Assembly (NCBI RefSeq): GCF_035083965.1
Contig: NC_089738.1
Span: 8,210,734 to 8,274,733, forward strand
Direction: 5' to 3'
Length of the DNA: 64,000 nt
Origin: Branchiostoma lanceolatum
Taxonomy: Eukaryota; Chordata; Leptocardii; Amphioxiformes; Branchiostomatidae
Shown: one piece after another, positions 13,101 to 24,055 of the stretch
Position numbering within the stretch: position 1 is the stretch's first letter
Layout: every line of letters begins with the position of its first letter
Position numbers and translations under genes: made by a program
Notes under the pieces: generated by a model
The model's input: only the letters and a program-made list of their open reading frames with translations
Told to the model about the DNA's origin: nothing
Database searches by the model: none

Positions 13101-14846
13101 CGATATGTTCCTTTACATTAGTTCCAAATTTCAACTCATTTCATACTAAAATGAACCTACTATGGTACAGAATGTATTTCATTCTGACTCCCCCTCGTAA
13201 AACAAATTTCTTATCGAAGAATTACTACTTTTGAAGATAGCCCATAAGCCTATAAGAACTGCTTCGATAACATCACGGTAGATTGATTAATGTAGTCCAT
13301 CCAAAACGCCATCTGCAAGGTATAGTAGTTCGTCCCAAAATACGTCTGCAAGTAAATGTTTTTCTTGTAGAGTGGTACATTTCAACATGATGAGAGCCTA
13401 GGTCGTAGTGTTCAAGGTTAGTTTTTGCAAGAGTGAGAAAATCTGATAAAGTCGTGTTCGTCGTGTTCCTTGGGGATCAGGTAGATATACGGTGTCTCTC
13501 ATGAGCCGCTGACCTATTCACTCTGTGAAAGGGAGGCACCAGACAGGCGCCGACATGCCCACACTGCGTACGTCATTCAGTACCGAAACGGTGGACTCTA
13601 GCTAAGTACGTACACACTCACAAACGTACCCTACGTCGCCATCCATTTGAGCTGAATATACCATTAGAATCCTTTTAGCTGTCAAGCTGTTAAGACAATT
13701 TTACAAGTTGTAGGAAAGAAAACTTTCTCAGGATTCAGTTATATTCGTGAGTACTGTATGTACTTGATAACAGGAGGTTTGAAAGGTATGAGCTAATGTG
13801 GGCTAATGGAAGCTCATGTTAGCTTGTGCGTTAAAATATGTCGTAACGATGATATAGAAGTCGCGCGTGGCTAGTGAATCCCCAAAGAGTGTGATGAAAG
13901 ATTGATAGTATCGGTGTACTTGAAAGTGGTCGAAAAGAGCCCATCAAATTCGGGGTCCTTGGATGGAAAGAGACCCTTCAAAGAGCTTCAGGGACGAAAT
14001 ATGAAAGACTTTCATAATGAAGGTGAACCGTGGGGGTTCTTTGGTCCATATACCGTACATGGTTTAACAGTCATGGTTACGATATTTTGTCATTTGAGTC
14101 GGCTTGAAGCATATTTTAGTTCCTGGTCTTGAAAATAAGATTCCCGTATCACAAAGACCAGTCAGTGCGATTTGATAGCAATTGCAGATATATCTGACAG
14201 CATACAAGAAACAAATTCTAAAGTATTGAAGCAGCTTGACAAACTTACTTACTTTACTTTACTTTGGTCGAGCTCCCGCTCGAACCAAACTTGAAAGCTT
14301 TCTCCACTCCACCCTATTTTGACAAACGCATCTCTTTTATGACACGTAATGTATATATACAGTGACAACAGGTTTGATAAAGAAGTGTTATTTCGAACTT
14401 GAGATCTAACATTTACTAACATAATTTCACCAGGGTACATAATTCCACCACCTTGAAAAGATACCTCCAAACAGATCTCCAACTCAATGCCCCCCAGTAC
14501 AATGCATTATTGTATATTTAAACTGTGCATACCTTGCTGCACTTGAGATCTCTCAAACCTATTGTTTTTCAAAATGGCGGATTTATGTTACCGGTGGATT
14601 AATAATTTTAATGGAGGTTACCCATCAAACAGCCACAGTCACTGCTTTTTGCTTATTTCTCGCAGGGAATCACGCAGAGCTAACTTCCGTGATCTGGCCA
14701 GTGTCCGGTCTACCACTACAGCCATAGAGATGACCACTCTCCGTACGAACAACTCCATAGAGTGGCCGGCACGATCGCCGTTGACCTTCCGGACCAGCCG
14801 ACCCTCTCCGCGAAGACAACAGACCGTTCGGGAGGATGGGTTCTAA
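7180..14846 (+). CDS. class A (rhodopsin-family) peptide GPCR, SSTR/RXFP3-like, 3 exons
   Basis: Exons 7180-8000, 8521-8691 and 14666-14846 join in frame to about 390 aa, a normal length for peptide receptors. Seven membrane segments are visible. Key residues, numbered from the ATG at 7180: N-glycosylation sites N13 and N19, D81 (2.50), C107 (3.25), ERY at 131-133 in place of DRY, CWMP in TM6, NPFLY in TM7, then a Cys cluster and a Ser/Thr-rich tail. Position 3.32 is Phe114, not the Asp of true somatostatin/opioid receptors, so the ligand is probably a different peptide. Intron 1 (donor AG/GTTCGT, acceptor TTTAG) falls between TM6 and TM7. Exon 2 ends at CA/GTAAGT; reading through gives an immediate TAA and a 333-residue form. 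An in-frame ATG at 7102 would add 26 hydrophobic residues. I prefer 7180 because an acceptor (CTTCTCCTTAG, ending 7151) separates the two and the context AAAATGG is strong. The family call is firm, the exact subfamily is not. Confidence 0.85.
8040..8470 (+). repeat. three-copy tandem repeat filling receptor intron 1
   Basis: A unit of roughly 120-150 bp containing GATATGRTTTTGGAAACGG and CCTGCTGTTCGACAGATCTT occurs at about 8063, 8217 and 8337. The last part carries the reverse complement (AACGTCTGACCGTTTC) of an earlier segment (GAAACGGTCAGACGTT), so the end can fold back. Confidence 0.65.
9296..9530 (+). mobile_element. tRNA-derived SINE (second family)
   Basis: An A-box-like TAGTCCAGTGGCTAG and a B-box AGTTCGATTCC lie about 40 bp apart, followed by a roughly 170-bp non-tRNA body. 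It sits in receptor intron 2. Its body differs from the SINE at 3453, so it is a separate family. Confidence 0.6.
9830..9930 (+). mobile_element. partial TAAGGCCA-family MITE end
   Basis: CAAGGCCATGTTGATCAA followed by ATGAATGACAT and GCGCACGCATCAGG matches the ends of the elements at 2386 and 10588. No opposite end is visible nearby, so this looks like a truncated copy. Confidence 0.5.
10588..10978. mobile_element. TIR element (MITE), TAAGGCCA family, copy 2
   Basis: The left end starts TAAGGCCATTATGTGAATG and the right end is the mirror of TAAGGCCATGTTGATTCGA. Inner blocks (GATGTGAGCGTGCGAATAG, and GGATGTCATCC near the other end) match the copy at 2386-2791. The interior is A/T-rich and non-coding. 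Confidence 0.7.
11043..11239. mobile_element. TIR element (MITE), GGTCAC/CGGCCGG family
   Basis: The left end reads TAAGGTCACATTTCC then AACCGGGGCCCGGCCG; the right end is the imperfect reverse complement (CCCGGCCGGACCCC ... GTGACCTTA). The element is about 197 bp. A solo end of the same family lies at 34833-34863. Confidence 0.7.
11653..12475. repeat. 15-bp minisatellite in three blocks with conserved spacers
   Basis: The unit is about CCAACCAAGTCACGT (15 bp), arrayed at about 11709-11945, 12114-12226 and 12384-12470. The blocks are separated by two related spacers of about 150-190 bp, each containing TTTTATAATTATTT, GGACAGTTTT and ATGACCAAATAAG, followed by a leader TTTCAAG(G)CGAATC. The structure is therefore a higher-order repeat of leader, array and spacer. 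A 15-bp unit keeps a frame open on both strands (pentapeptides such as NQVTS or RDLVG); this is a side effect of the period and not evidence for a protein. Confidence 0.85.
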
Positions 14847-15059
14847 AACTGGTGTCTGATTAGTGATATGGTCATCATTGAAGGCTACGCCCATTCAAAC
14901 TTTCCACTGCAGGCTGCGACCACTGACAAAAAAAAACAGGTCGCTCAACGAATGTTATAGATAGAGAGCAAATATATTTAACGTTTTGTATGTTGTCTTT
15001 TAAATTTTGTTTTCCTATCGTGCATTATATTTAAATCATAAAGTCAAGGGCCACACAAA

Positions 15060-15660
15060 TTCAACTTGGGTCGCTCAGCGATGTCCGTATAGAGGCTAAA
15101 CCAGGTACTATGTACATGTACTTACCACGATATGATTGATTGTTAGATGCAAATCTTTTATTGATATTTGGTAATTGAAAATTATGGACGGTTTTTGTAA
15201 GACCTTCAGACACTGATATATGTTGAATGTTTATATGGATAATCAAATGGTGTTTAACGCGAGAAATTTTACGGATGATATTGTCTGTATAACCGAATAT
15301 AGATACCATTACTGATAGTAAAATTTTCAAAGTGCCATTCGTAATGTATGTAATGTGATGTTCTGAAGGTATAAAACCAAGATTCAATGTATATTTTAAC
15401 GAATGATATATATATCAATCATTGAAGAAGACGTGTAAGAAACATCGTAAGATAACAAAGAATATCCCTATACATGTATGTTGTGGTATATGTACCATTG
15501 ATCATTGTTAGAAATATGAATTATTATTTTCAATGTTCGTACCGTGATGCTTACGGGTAAAAACCCTAGATTTCATATCTATTTTAAAGATTGATATGTG
15601 GATGATAATGCCGTTATATCTTCAGTCTGTGAAAACGTTAACGTGAAATATAAGGTGTAC
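15060..15660. repeat. diverged repeats related to the minisatellite spacer
   Basis: GAAAATTATGGACGGTTTTT and ACCTTCAGACACT near 15180 match the spacer sequences between the 15-bp arrays at 11.9-12.3 kb. Two further diverged copies about 200 bp apart (around 15375 and 15570) share AACC(A/C)(A)GATTT/CAAT and TATTTTAACGAATGATAT-like stretches. No gene was seen here. Confidence 0.4.
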
Positions 15661-15896
15661 AGTTGATGTAAACGATGTCTTGTGGAAGAGATAAGATGAG
15701 ATGGTCGTTTCAAAATATACTCCGTCCACCTAGAGGGCGTCATAGATCATACCTGTCGTTAGTTGTTATCATACCTTCTGATGACTACTCTTGATGCCGA
15801 CCCTAGTGTCAAATGGGCGCCGACGCCATTATGGAACTCCCTAGATGTTTCATGTAGGCGATCGATTGTAAACATCCTTTCAAGACTTAAAATCGC

Positions 15897-15924
15897 ATTG
15901 GTTCACCTGCTCAGGTGAACCAAT
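15897..15924. repeat. 28-bp perfect hairpin
   Basis: ATTGGTTCACCTG and CAGGTGAACCAAT form perfect 13-bp arms around a CT centre. It stands alone, about 350 bp outside the left end of the inverted duplication, and may be a transposon end. Confidence 0.6.
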
Positions 15925-16784
15925 TAGTATTCTTCTCTTCCTTTCTGCCATAGGCATATATAGTGATGTATTTGCAGCTTTTTTGTATTTGTGTTTTGAT
16001 AACCCGCACGTGATAAGTTCAAACTAGACGCGATGTGTTTCAAACTCAAAAGGAAGGGTGACTTGTATTATAATTTATGGTATGCATAGGAAATCTGCCT
16101 ATTTTCGTGTGACTGCGCGAAGCCCTACCTGTTACCGCAGCGCTAGCTTTTCATCGTGGGCGTCATGCGCTCATGGATTGTCAAAATAAATCAACAAGCT
16201 GGCACTGTATGTCAGTGAGCATGACACTGGTATATATAAGCCCTCGATAAGTCACGGTATATCATCTAACTCAGACTAGGAGACGCGTATAAAACATCGA
16301 CAAACAGTCGAAAAAACATATCCGAAAGAACCTTGAAGGCTCCACTGCGATCACTCCAAAAAACGCTGAAGTGAGCGCAACCATGGTGATCATTGAGCGA
16401 TGCCTGAGAGATGATGGAGCGACCTTAATGGCAATCCTTGAGCACTCACTGAGCACTCTGGCAATTTTAGGTTGTTTAGTGGTCGCAGCGAGGTCGACGT
16501 CTGAGTAGAAAGGGGGTACTAATCATGTACATGTAGCATTCCATTCGTTGGGATGGTTTTGTGGGAATGTTAAATGTGAATGTTCTCATTGTAACTCGGA
16601 TGTTAAGCCGCTCAAATAAGCAGCTTTCACTGTTGAGCGTGAGATGGAAAGAAGAGGAACAAATAATGATGACGTACAATATTCAATTTCCCATGACATC
16701 GACACATGGCATGGTTCGAATGGTTTCTCTCGTCACGTGCGTACATTGACCTTAACTGCACAGTGCTCATGCGGCGTGTTGAGC

Positions 16785-19700
16785 CTAGACGGCAGACAAC
16801 AGAAATCCAGAAAACGAAGATTGATGACCACCACCAGACAGATAGTAGCCACTATGCACCCTGAGATTAACTTCGTCCCCCATATTGAGGTGCAAAATGA
16901 TACTGTTACTAGCAGTGTCGTAGCTATCGCTGCTACCAGTATCGTACACCCACTGATCCTTATACACCGAGCCGTTTATAATGAGATCTATGTATACATC
17001 ATAACTCGAGTATTTGTGACCAGTGAAGAAGAACATGTAGTATCCGTCGAGTGGAGCACGGAACTTCCCGGTGGTTTGGTCATAGTGGCCGCCAACGTTG
17101 GCGTCGATGATGTTGAAGATGGCGTCAGTTTCTGACGAGCCAATCCTACTGTTGAGGCTTGCTGAGAAGCCAGCTTTCCATTCTATAGGAGATGTCACAT
17201 AATAGTGTACGTTATTCCTGCGTCGTCATTTTTTATCTCCAAGCAAAATAGAGATATGTTTGGGTGTGTCTGTGTGTGTGTCTGTGTGTTTGTGTTTCCG
17301 GATTGTTGTAGTCAGCATAACTCAAGAACCTCTGGACGGATTATGATATTTGGTATGTGGGAAGATGTTGAGAAGACGAAGATCAGGGTCGAGTTTGGAC
17401 TCGCTCCCTGGTATCTTTTGACCTGGGCGTGCTATATGTTCTTGATCTTTTGGTGGTAGATAGTTTGTGATGTAAAGAAGAGGAGGTGTAAGCTTGCAGC
17501 TTGCTCTGAGCGTTTTTGTTAAAATCTTCCAAGGAGAACAACTGAAGAAAGAAATGACAGGTTTCCATTATATTTGATATGCAGGTAGCTTGGACAAAGA
17601 TGTGCATAATGAAGTGCAAAGTGGGGCTTTACTCAGTTTGAATCATTACCTAATTCTGAGTCACCAAATAAGACATTCGTAACTGCATAGTAATGACTGA
17701 AACAAAACGGAAAGAAATCTTCAATCAAGATCAAGAAGAGCTTACTATACATACCGTAGCAGACGACCCCGGCATCCTCCTCGTGCTTGCAGTTGTTGTC
17801 ACCCCAGTCCTTGTGAGTGCACTGGGACAGAGACGTCTCGTTCCCGAGGCATTCCATGTCATCCAGCCAGATGATTCCGGTTCCTTCTCCAAACGTTGCA
17901 GCTGCACTTTGGATCGCCTGATTGTTTGGACAAATATAAAACCCTCAGTGTCATCTTCTGATGCCAAACATAATCATGACCAGTCATACTATTCTAATAC
18001 TAATCTCCAAGCAAATCTAACGTTGGCAAAGACTGAATCCGCACCCTTGGGTGGCTATGAAAATTCCTTTTGTCAGTTGGATACGATCTTTGCCACCATT
18101 AGATCTTCTTGGAGATTGTTCTAATACCGCTTAGAAGATATGCTAACATATTGGCTTAACAATTTGTAATTGTACTTTTAAGTAGAAATTGGGTATTCGG
18201 CATATCTTACCTCCTTAGCTTGTGGGAAACCAAGCTCACGACACACTACGTTGGCTTCTTCGAGTCCCCAGCTGTCGTCACATATGGACCCCCATTGTCC
18301 GTCATAGAACACCTCCACGCGCCCTTGGAATGAGGTTGCGTTGGCCCCCGCAAGACGAACTTGAACAACTACAAATGGCAGTGAACTATGAGTACAACGT
18401 GCCCTTGGATTTATTCACAAACTATTTTCTACACAAGAAATTCACATGTGCTACAGTATTTCACCTTAGAAGGGTGAAATTTACCAACAAAGAAGGCATA
18501 CCAATATTACAACACAGGCCTGAGAACCCTTTAAACCCTGTCATGCCTCGTTTTGGTGAATGACCTCGAGCTGACCCCGGAAAATTCAAAATGGCCGCCG
18601 TAACTGGAAATGGTCTATTCGAAAGTGTTCGTTGGCGCATTCGAAAGTTTGTCACCTCCAATAAATTTGGAGCCTTTGAAATGCTTATGTATGCGACTAA
18701 GGCCCAATTTATACTTGTTCAATAAAACTGTAGTACTACACATGGTAGTCTACTACTGTAGTAGACTTCAGATTCATGTCCACTTTACACTCAACACAGG
18801 AAGCCTAGCAGGACACCCCACTGTTCCTGATTGTCACGAAACTGTAGTGACCTATTGTGACCTTTGAAAAATCGCGGGAGGGAATTTCAGCATGTTTCTT
18901 ATTTGTGAAAAGGTAGGGGGTTTATCTGGTGCAAAATACTAAGGAAAAGGGCCTGACAGCTCGGTTTTACTGAGAAAACTAGAGAATGACCACAGATGAC
19001 CCGAAATGGAACACGCGATCAGTTCGAATCACGTCAGATCGAACATGGTTGTTGGCTTCGAAGTGAAGTCTACTACCACTGTACTACATTTTCGCTTTAC
19101 ACCCAGTTCGAAGTCTCGCAGAACCTCCGCCGAAGTGTAGTACTACTACCCCCGAGGTTGTAGTAGACTTCTGCAGTAGTTTTCTTTTTACACACAGAAA
19201 AAAAATGTAGTCTACTACAGTAGTAGACTACCATGTGTAGTACTACAGTTAAAAGGACAAGTGTAAATTGGGCCTAAGTCAACTTGAAAACAAAATACGT
19301 CAAAATACTTTGAGTGATTCAGCAACAGAAAATACGTACTTGACAATTCTCTCAGATCCCCCAGCAGCTGCATGTTTATGTCGAACTCTTGCGACAGCTG
19401 TCCAATTTCGGTCTGTTGAATGCCGTCATACAGTTGAACAGATTCAGCTGTATTCTTCAGCGATTCTAAATACAAAAGCAATAGACAAGTACTTAGAACA
19501 ATGTAGTATCATTCTTAATGATATCTTATTACTATCCGTTATACATGTTTGTAATTCTTATCTAAGATTTTCTAGTTGAAAATAGGTGATCAGCATACAA
19601 CGGCACCCATCGCTAGATTTGGTGTTTGGGCTTCTATCACAAGCGCACAAAAAAAATAAGATCCGTGCTGACCTACCAAGTGTTTGTTGAAGCTGGTCGA

Positions 19701-22532
19701 TGTTCTGCTGCCGCTGCTTGATGAGTTTCGACTGCTGAATGATGTGGAAAGCTTGTTCATTCAGAATCTCCATCAGCTGGAGCTCAGTCGGAGAATCTTA
19801 TAGAAGGTAATGTAATAGAATAATACATTGTGTCACTCATTGAATGACATTGTTAATTCAATTCAAAGAACAAAATACGCTGCCAAATATGACATTTGAA
19901 TGTTATTGGATGCATCGTTTAGAATGTTGTAAAACATAGTTGCTAATGTCTTGTCTTTTACAAATATCAAGCTTAGTAGTGCTGCATGATTGAAATCAGA
20001 GGGGGGCAAGCCATGACACGGAAGAGGGCAGTTCAACGCGACCTCAGTGAGATGGGCTGTACCCGGGAGGGGTTTCAGCGGGTGGCAGCAAACAGGACAG
20101 CATGGACAAAGTGACGGCCCGCCTCAGTGGAAGACTGAAAAGCGGCGAGGATTAGTGATTGAGATGATTGAAATCATATTCCTTACCTAAGCATGCCACC
20201 CCGGCATCCTCCTCATGTTTGCAGTCGGTGACGTTCCATCCGTTGTGGCTGCAGGACTCGATCCTCAGTTCGTCGCCTTTGCAGTCCACGTTGTCTAACC
20301 AGATCGGTCCCGATCCTGAGCCGAACGCTGCTTGATGGTACACGTCTACAACGCCTGGCAAGCCCAGCTGGCGGCACACAACCCGTCCGTCTTCCATGTC
20401 AAACTGGTCATCGCAGACTGAGCCCCAAACACCTTCGTGCAGAACCTCCACACGACCGTAGGTACCGTTGCCACCAACCAGTCTAACTGTCCGACCTTTT
20501 GCAGCCAATGGAAAAACTTATAAGTTCCAAAAGAAACAGTAAGACCGTAACTCAGCATGGAAATTAGTCCTTCCTACCAAGTCATCAATTTCATTCTGAA
20601 ATGGGAAATAAATTTCACAGAAAACTGTAATAAACTCTTCTAGGGTGGATTTAGCAATACTAGACTTCACAAAAGCTTTTGACAAAGACCGCCATGACGG
20701 ACTCGATTATCTCAACACTGGAGAACTGAGGAATTCAATGCACTACACTAGATTCGCAGAAAAAGCAGTGAGCAGACGGTAGGGGTAGAAGGGAGTCCCA
20801 GATAGACTAGCATCGGGAGTTCCACAAGGAATCGTTCTGGGACCATTACTTTTCCTCTTGTATATGAATAAACTACCAGCTTGATTTAAATGTGCGGTTA
20901 TTTGCCAATGACTGCCTGCTACTTGTAGAGTTGTCCACTCACAACTTCTGCAAGAAGATCTGGACGTCCTCGAGGAATGCAAAGCAAATGGTCCATGTGG
21001 TTTAATCCCTAAAACACCTACATTATGCATATAACAAACAAACAAACGTACCACCCACGCAGCTACTTTTGCGGTAAGACTGACCTAAAGTTTTGTCCAT
21101 ATTTCCAAAAGATAAAGCTAAACAGACAGTGGGGACCCGGGTGTTTACACATAATTTGTGTGCATGCCGGGCAGTAATGGTACAATTATGACAATACACA
21201 TCACATTTACGAAGAAAGAAAAAGATAAACTGGAAAGTGTGCACATGTGCAGAATCAAATTGTACGAAACAACTACGAAAGGAGTGCTGGATCTAAATCT
21301 ACAATGGACTTCTAAAACTACAGTGAAATTCACTCCACTACAGAAGCACAAATTCAAGATTATGCATGATGTACAAAATGACTTATGGTGGACGCACCAA
21401 CTACTAAGTATTTGATACCAGCTCAGAAAAGAACAAGGAATACCTGGGTTATCAACCCACGATTGAGGTGTTCAAAATTCGCTTTCGTAGAGTGGAACTC
21501 ATAACCACCAAACAAGGGCAGCAGGAGCATTCTAATTGTGCAAAGGTTAGGTATGATCGTTCGCTTAGTGTAATTCATGCTGCCCCGCTGCGTGTCTAAC
21601 GCGCTGGTGTGATACGCCTATAGCTAAGGGCGGTTATACCTGCTATACAGATACAAATACAGAATCCAAACATATAAACTCACCAGCAAAATGCGCCGGA
21701 GTATCTCGCTCCAATGGATTCACATCCTATAAAACGGAAAAACGTTTTAACTTCAACTGGCTATTCTGTTCGTGTCTTCCCCTGATTTAATAGTACAACT
21801 TTAATGTTCCCTTTAAACATGTTTTGGTTAGTTATTGAGTTGGTAACCCTACGCCAACTTTTACCGCCTTTTAGACTCATTTCCAAACTCCGGCGCCATT
21901 TTGATCCTCTCTCGCGAGAGTACAATCTGGCGAGAGTGCGCGTGATTTGAGCACGGGAGCGGTAACAGCATGGGAGCGGTGGCGTCCCCAGTAGAAATCA
22001 GTGTTAAATCATCTCCGGCTGGGAGTTGAGTTGTTTTTTCTCCTCGGTGAAATTCGTCGATTCATATGCATGCCAAAAGTAGACAGTATTTTTGTGGACA
22101 CTTGTACTCGATATCGGCCAGTAAAATTGTGAATTTCATTTTTTGCACAGTTCCTGACGGGCTGTCGAACGCGCGCTGCAGTGATAGAGAGCATTGTATA
22201 TGATTACACCGCGTGCTTGTAATAGTTTCCACGGATAATGCTAGCTCAAGTCAAGACAAAATCCCACAAAAACGCACACATATCCTTGCAGCTACGTATA
22301 AATATAACAAATCAACTAATCACTTTAAATGTACTTAAATGCAATGATCCCCTAAATGTGTGATACATCTTTGTCATAACAAAAACATGCCCATACGTTA
22401 CTTTATTTTAACAGCTACCACCCCAATGAGGTGACAAATTCTGTTCGGCAAATTCATTTTGCTTACCTGGTCTTCTCGTACAGCAGCAGATTGGACAACG
22501 AAGAGCGACACAGCAATAGCAATAGCTAGCAT
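16785..22532 (-). CDS. gene A: secreted SRCR - coiled coil - SRCR - C1q protein
   Basis: Eight exons, minus strand: 22467-22532, 21684-21726, 20187-20495, 19677-19796, 19340-19465, 18211-18368, 17755-17917, 16785-17182. All junctions are GT-AG and the lengths sum to 461 codons (460 aa). Order: signal peptide (about 1-18, [17 protein letters not shown]), acidic linker, SRCR1 (37-139, six Cys, ending [11 protein letters not shown]), two exons rich in Leu/Gln/Ile that look coiled-coil forming (140-221), SRCR2 split over two exons by a phase-0 intron (222-328), and a C1q head (330-460) ending FSGFLLSAV. There is no collagen repeat and no membrane anchor. SRCR and C1q are ligand-binding folds of innate recognition proteins, so a secreted recognition or agglutinating role is inferred. 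Gene D is the close paralogue. Intron 2 holds an antisense LINE; intron 5 holds a MITE absent from D. Confidence 0.9.
17258..17292. repeat. short TG-rich microsatellite
   Basis: Alternating TG with occasional C (GTGTGTCTGTGTGTGTG) lies just upstream of the gene A C1q exon, inside its last intron. Confidence 0.7.
18701..19274. mobile_element. Harbinger-like MITE in gene A intron 5, with TAA target duplication
   Basis: The 574-bp element has inverted ends GGCCCAATTTAYACTTGT followed by about 45 bp more of pairing rich in GTAGTACTACACATGG and GTAGTCTACTACTG. It is flanked by a direct TAA duplication (18698-18700 and 19275-19277). The corresponding intron of gene D has a single TAA in the same context (GTTGAC TTA GAACATTT read on the gene strand near 39207), an empty site. 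Three-base TWA duplications are typical of PIF/Harbinger elements. The interior has no transposase. Confidence 0.85.
20575..21665 (+). mobile_element. CR1-like LINE remnant in gene A intron 2 (antisense to the gene)
   Basis: Decayed reverse-transcriptase pieces are readable on the plus strand: LDFTKAFDK near 20670, [20 protein letters not shown] near 20813, and FANDCLLL near 20898. About 1 kb downstream is the characteristic 3' end (GTGGAACTC, then CCGCTGCGTGTCTAACG, then GGGCGGTTATACC and a degenerate ATACAGATACA tail). Frameshifts and stops disrupt it. The same element occupies the same intron of gene D, so it predates the inverted duplication. Confidence 0.85.
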
Positions 22533-23124
22533 CTTGTTTGTATTTCTGCAGTCAAAATAGGTAGAAAACAACGCATAATTAAATTGTAAAAAGCTTCTTG
22601 CAACTTTGGTACGTCAGAGTCAGACTGACCAAATACTAATTCAAATGGAACCAAAGTTCTCTTATTGAATATCATTGAACACACGTTTTGGTAGAGAAAA
22701 AATTACAACATCCTTGAATATTATCAATAACATGATAAGACAAAGAAATCACCAATGTCTTATGATACGGTCATTATTGAAAAAGGGGACCCCGCCGGGT
22801 AATTTACGGGCTGCTTTTTGCATTTTGGGGCGTGAACCCTACGTCGCCCCGTGGGTCACCCTGTGGCTACTAGGCTATATGGGGGCACAGCCGGGCGCCT
22901 GGGAGACTTTAACTCAGAATTAAATTCAACCCAGGACGCGGTAGCAAATAAACGCCCTGAGATAATTGTGCGAACACCGAGAGCTCCCCCCCCCCCGATA
23001 CCCGGCAGTCAACCGGGATAAATTTGTGGCTTCGGGGCCCGGCAGGGACTACATGTACACCCCTTGCGGGCACTGAAGCAATTGTGAACGAAGCATTAGT
23101 TGGCAATGTACAAGCCGAACTCAC

Positions 23125-23200
23125 CGTTGTCTGCACTCAATCGTGGTAAGGGTTCCTATGTGAAGACTTAGAACTCGGTGTATAAATATATATAAATACC
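23125..23200 (-). promoter_or_regulatory. gene A core promoter and non-coding first exon
   Basis: Read on the minus strand, a TATA-like stretch (TTTATATATATTTATAC, 23181-23198) is followed by GTTCTAAGTCTTCACATAGG and an exon ending at CAACG/GTGAGT (donor next to 23125). The same order and sequence occur at gene D (35517-35595). The coding exon of A is preceded by an acceptor (GACTGCAG, just above 22546), so this is most likely a 5' UTR exon spliced to the start-codon exon. It is supported by cross-arm conservation only. Confidence 0.7.
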
Positions 23201-23506
23201 TACGTGCGACAGGTGTGTGGACTCCAGGGTTTATCAACACGGGGATGTTTTTTAAACATCGATCCTTTCCCTGTTTCCGCGCTTGTTTGCTCACCTTTCA
23301 CCCTCCCTCTCCCCCACAGTGGTTGTCGACCGGTCATGGCCAGGTCAGTTAACATAATGCTAAATCTACAGGCCTATGAGGAAAAATTATTTTTCGTACT
23401 AAAAACACACCGTAATCCGTAAGAACTGGATTTTGCACAACACACATCGACATGTGTACATGATTATGACCCAATCGAGGACGACAATAGGTACCGCACG
23501 ACAAAC

Positions 23507-23812
23507 AGTACCGCTAAAGCCCCGCCCCGGCCCCGCGGCACGCTGGCAACCTCGCTGCGACGAATTGACAAAGCACTCAACGCATTTCATCGATAAAAAA
23601 CGAATCTTTTTAAGCTTTGTGTTTTTTTTTGTCTTTTAGGTCATAATTGTAAGTTTTGAATTATATTCCTATCATGAAGTCAAGGGTTAAACAAATCCAG
23701 TTTAGAACACATCGACGCCGCCAGCCGTCACGTAAGCCTCTCTTTCACTGGACCCGCGGCACGCTGGCCGCCAGCGTGCCGCGGGTCCAGTGAAAGAGAG
23801 GCTTACGTGACG
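23507..23812. mobile_element. MITE remnant ending in a perfect 87-bp palindrome, between promoters A and B
   Basis: The segment is absent from the equivalent C-D intergenic region, where flanks resembling CGCACGACAAAC and TTACGTGACGTCAAATG are nearly adjacent. The interior (CTTTGTGTTTTT...GTCTTTT, ATGAAGTCAAGGGTT) matches MITEs at 44153 and 58040. The right part, 23726-23812, is a palindrome with 43-bp perfect arms around one base (C23769), including CACTGGACCCGCGGCACGC, which is also the terminal repeat of the 58040 element. Confidence 0.75.
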
Positions 23813-24055
23813 TCAAATGTGTGCCCTCACGGACGCATGAACTTACGGACGCTCGAATTTTCCGTCGCCTGAACTGTCAGAGAGCCGGCCGTGAACCGGT
23901 CAGGGTGACGAAAAACAGGACGAGAGGTGTTTGCTGTGTAAGATACTGGCTATATTCATAACACTTCAAATAAAGATTGCGGACGAAACATCCGTATTCA
24001 AATAAAAAAAAAACTCAACAGGAGAAAAGCACCAACTGTTCATTCACATTAAAAT

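Noticed and set aside
16225-16245. TATATATAAG near 16235 as a promoter
   Set aside because: It is TATA-like, but no gene follows on the plus strand and it lies at the edge of the inverted duplication; AT-rich sequence gives such hits by chance.
16644-17135. 163-codon plus-strand frame
   Set aside because: It lies exactly antisense to the C1q exon of gene A, whose protein is unmistakable. Similar shadows occur at 28272-28727, 30882-31313 and 40508-40951.
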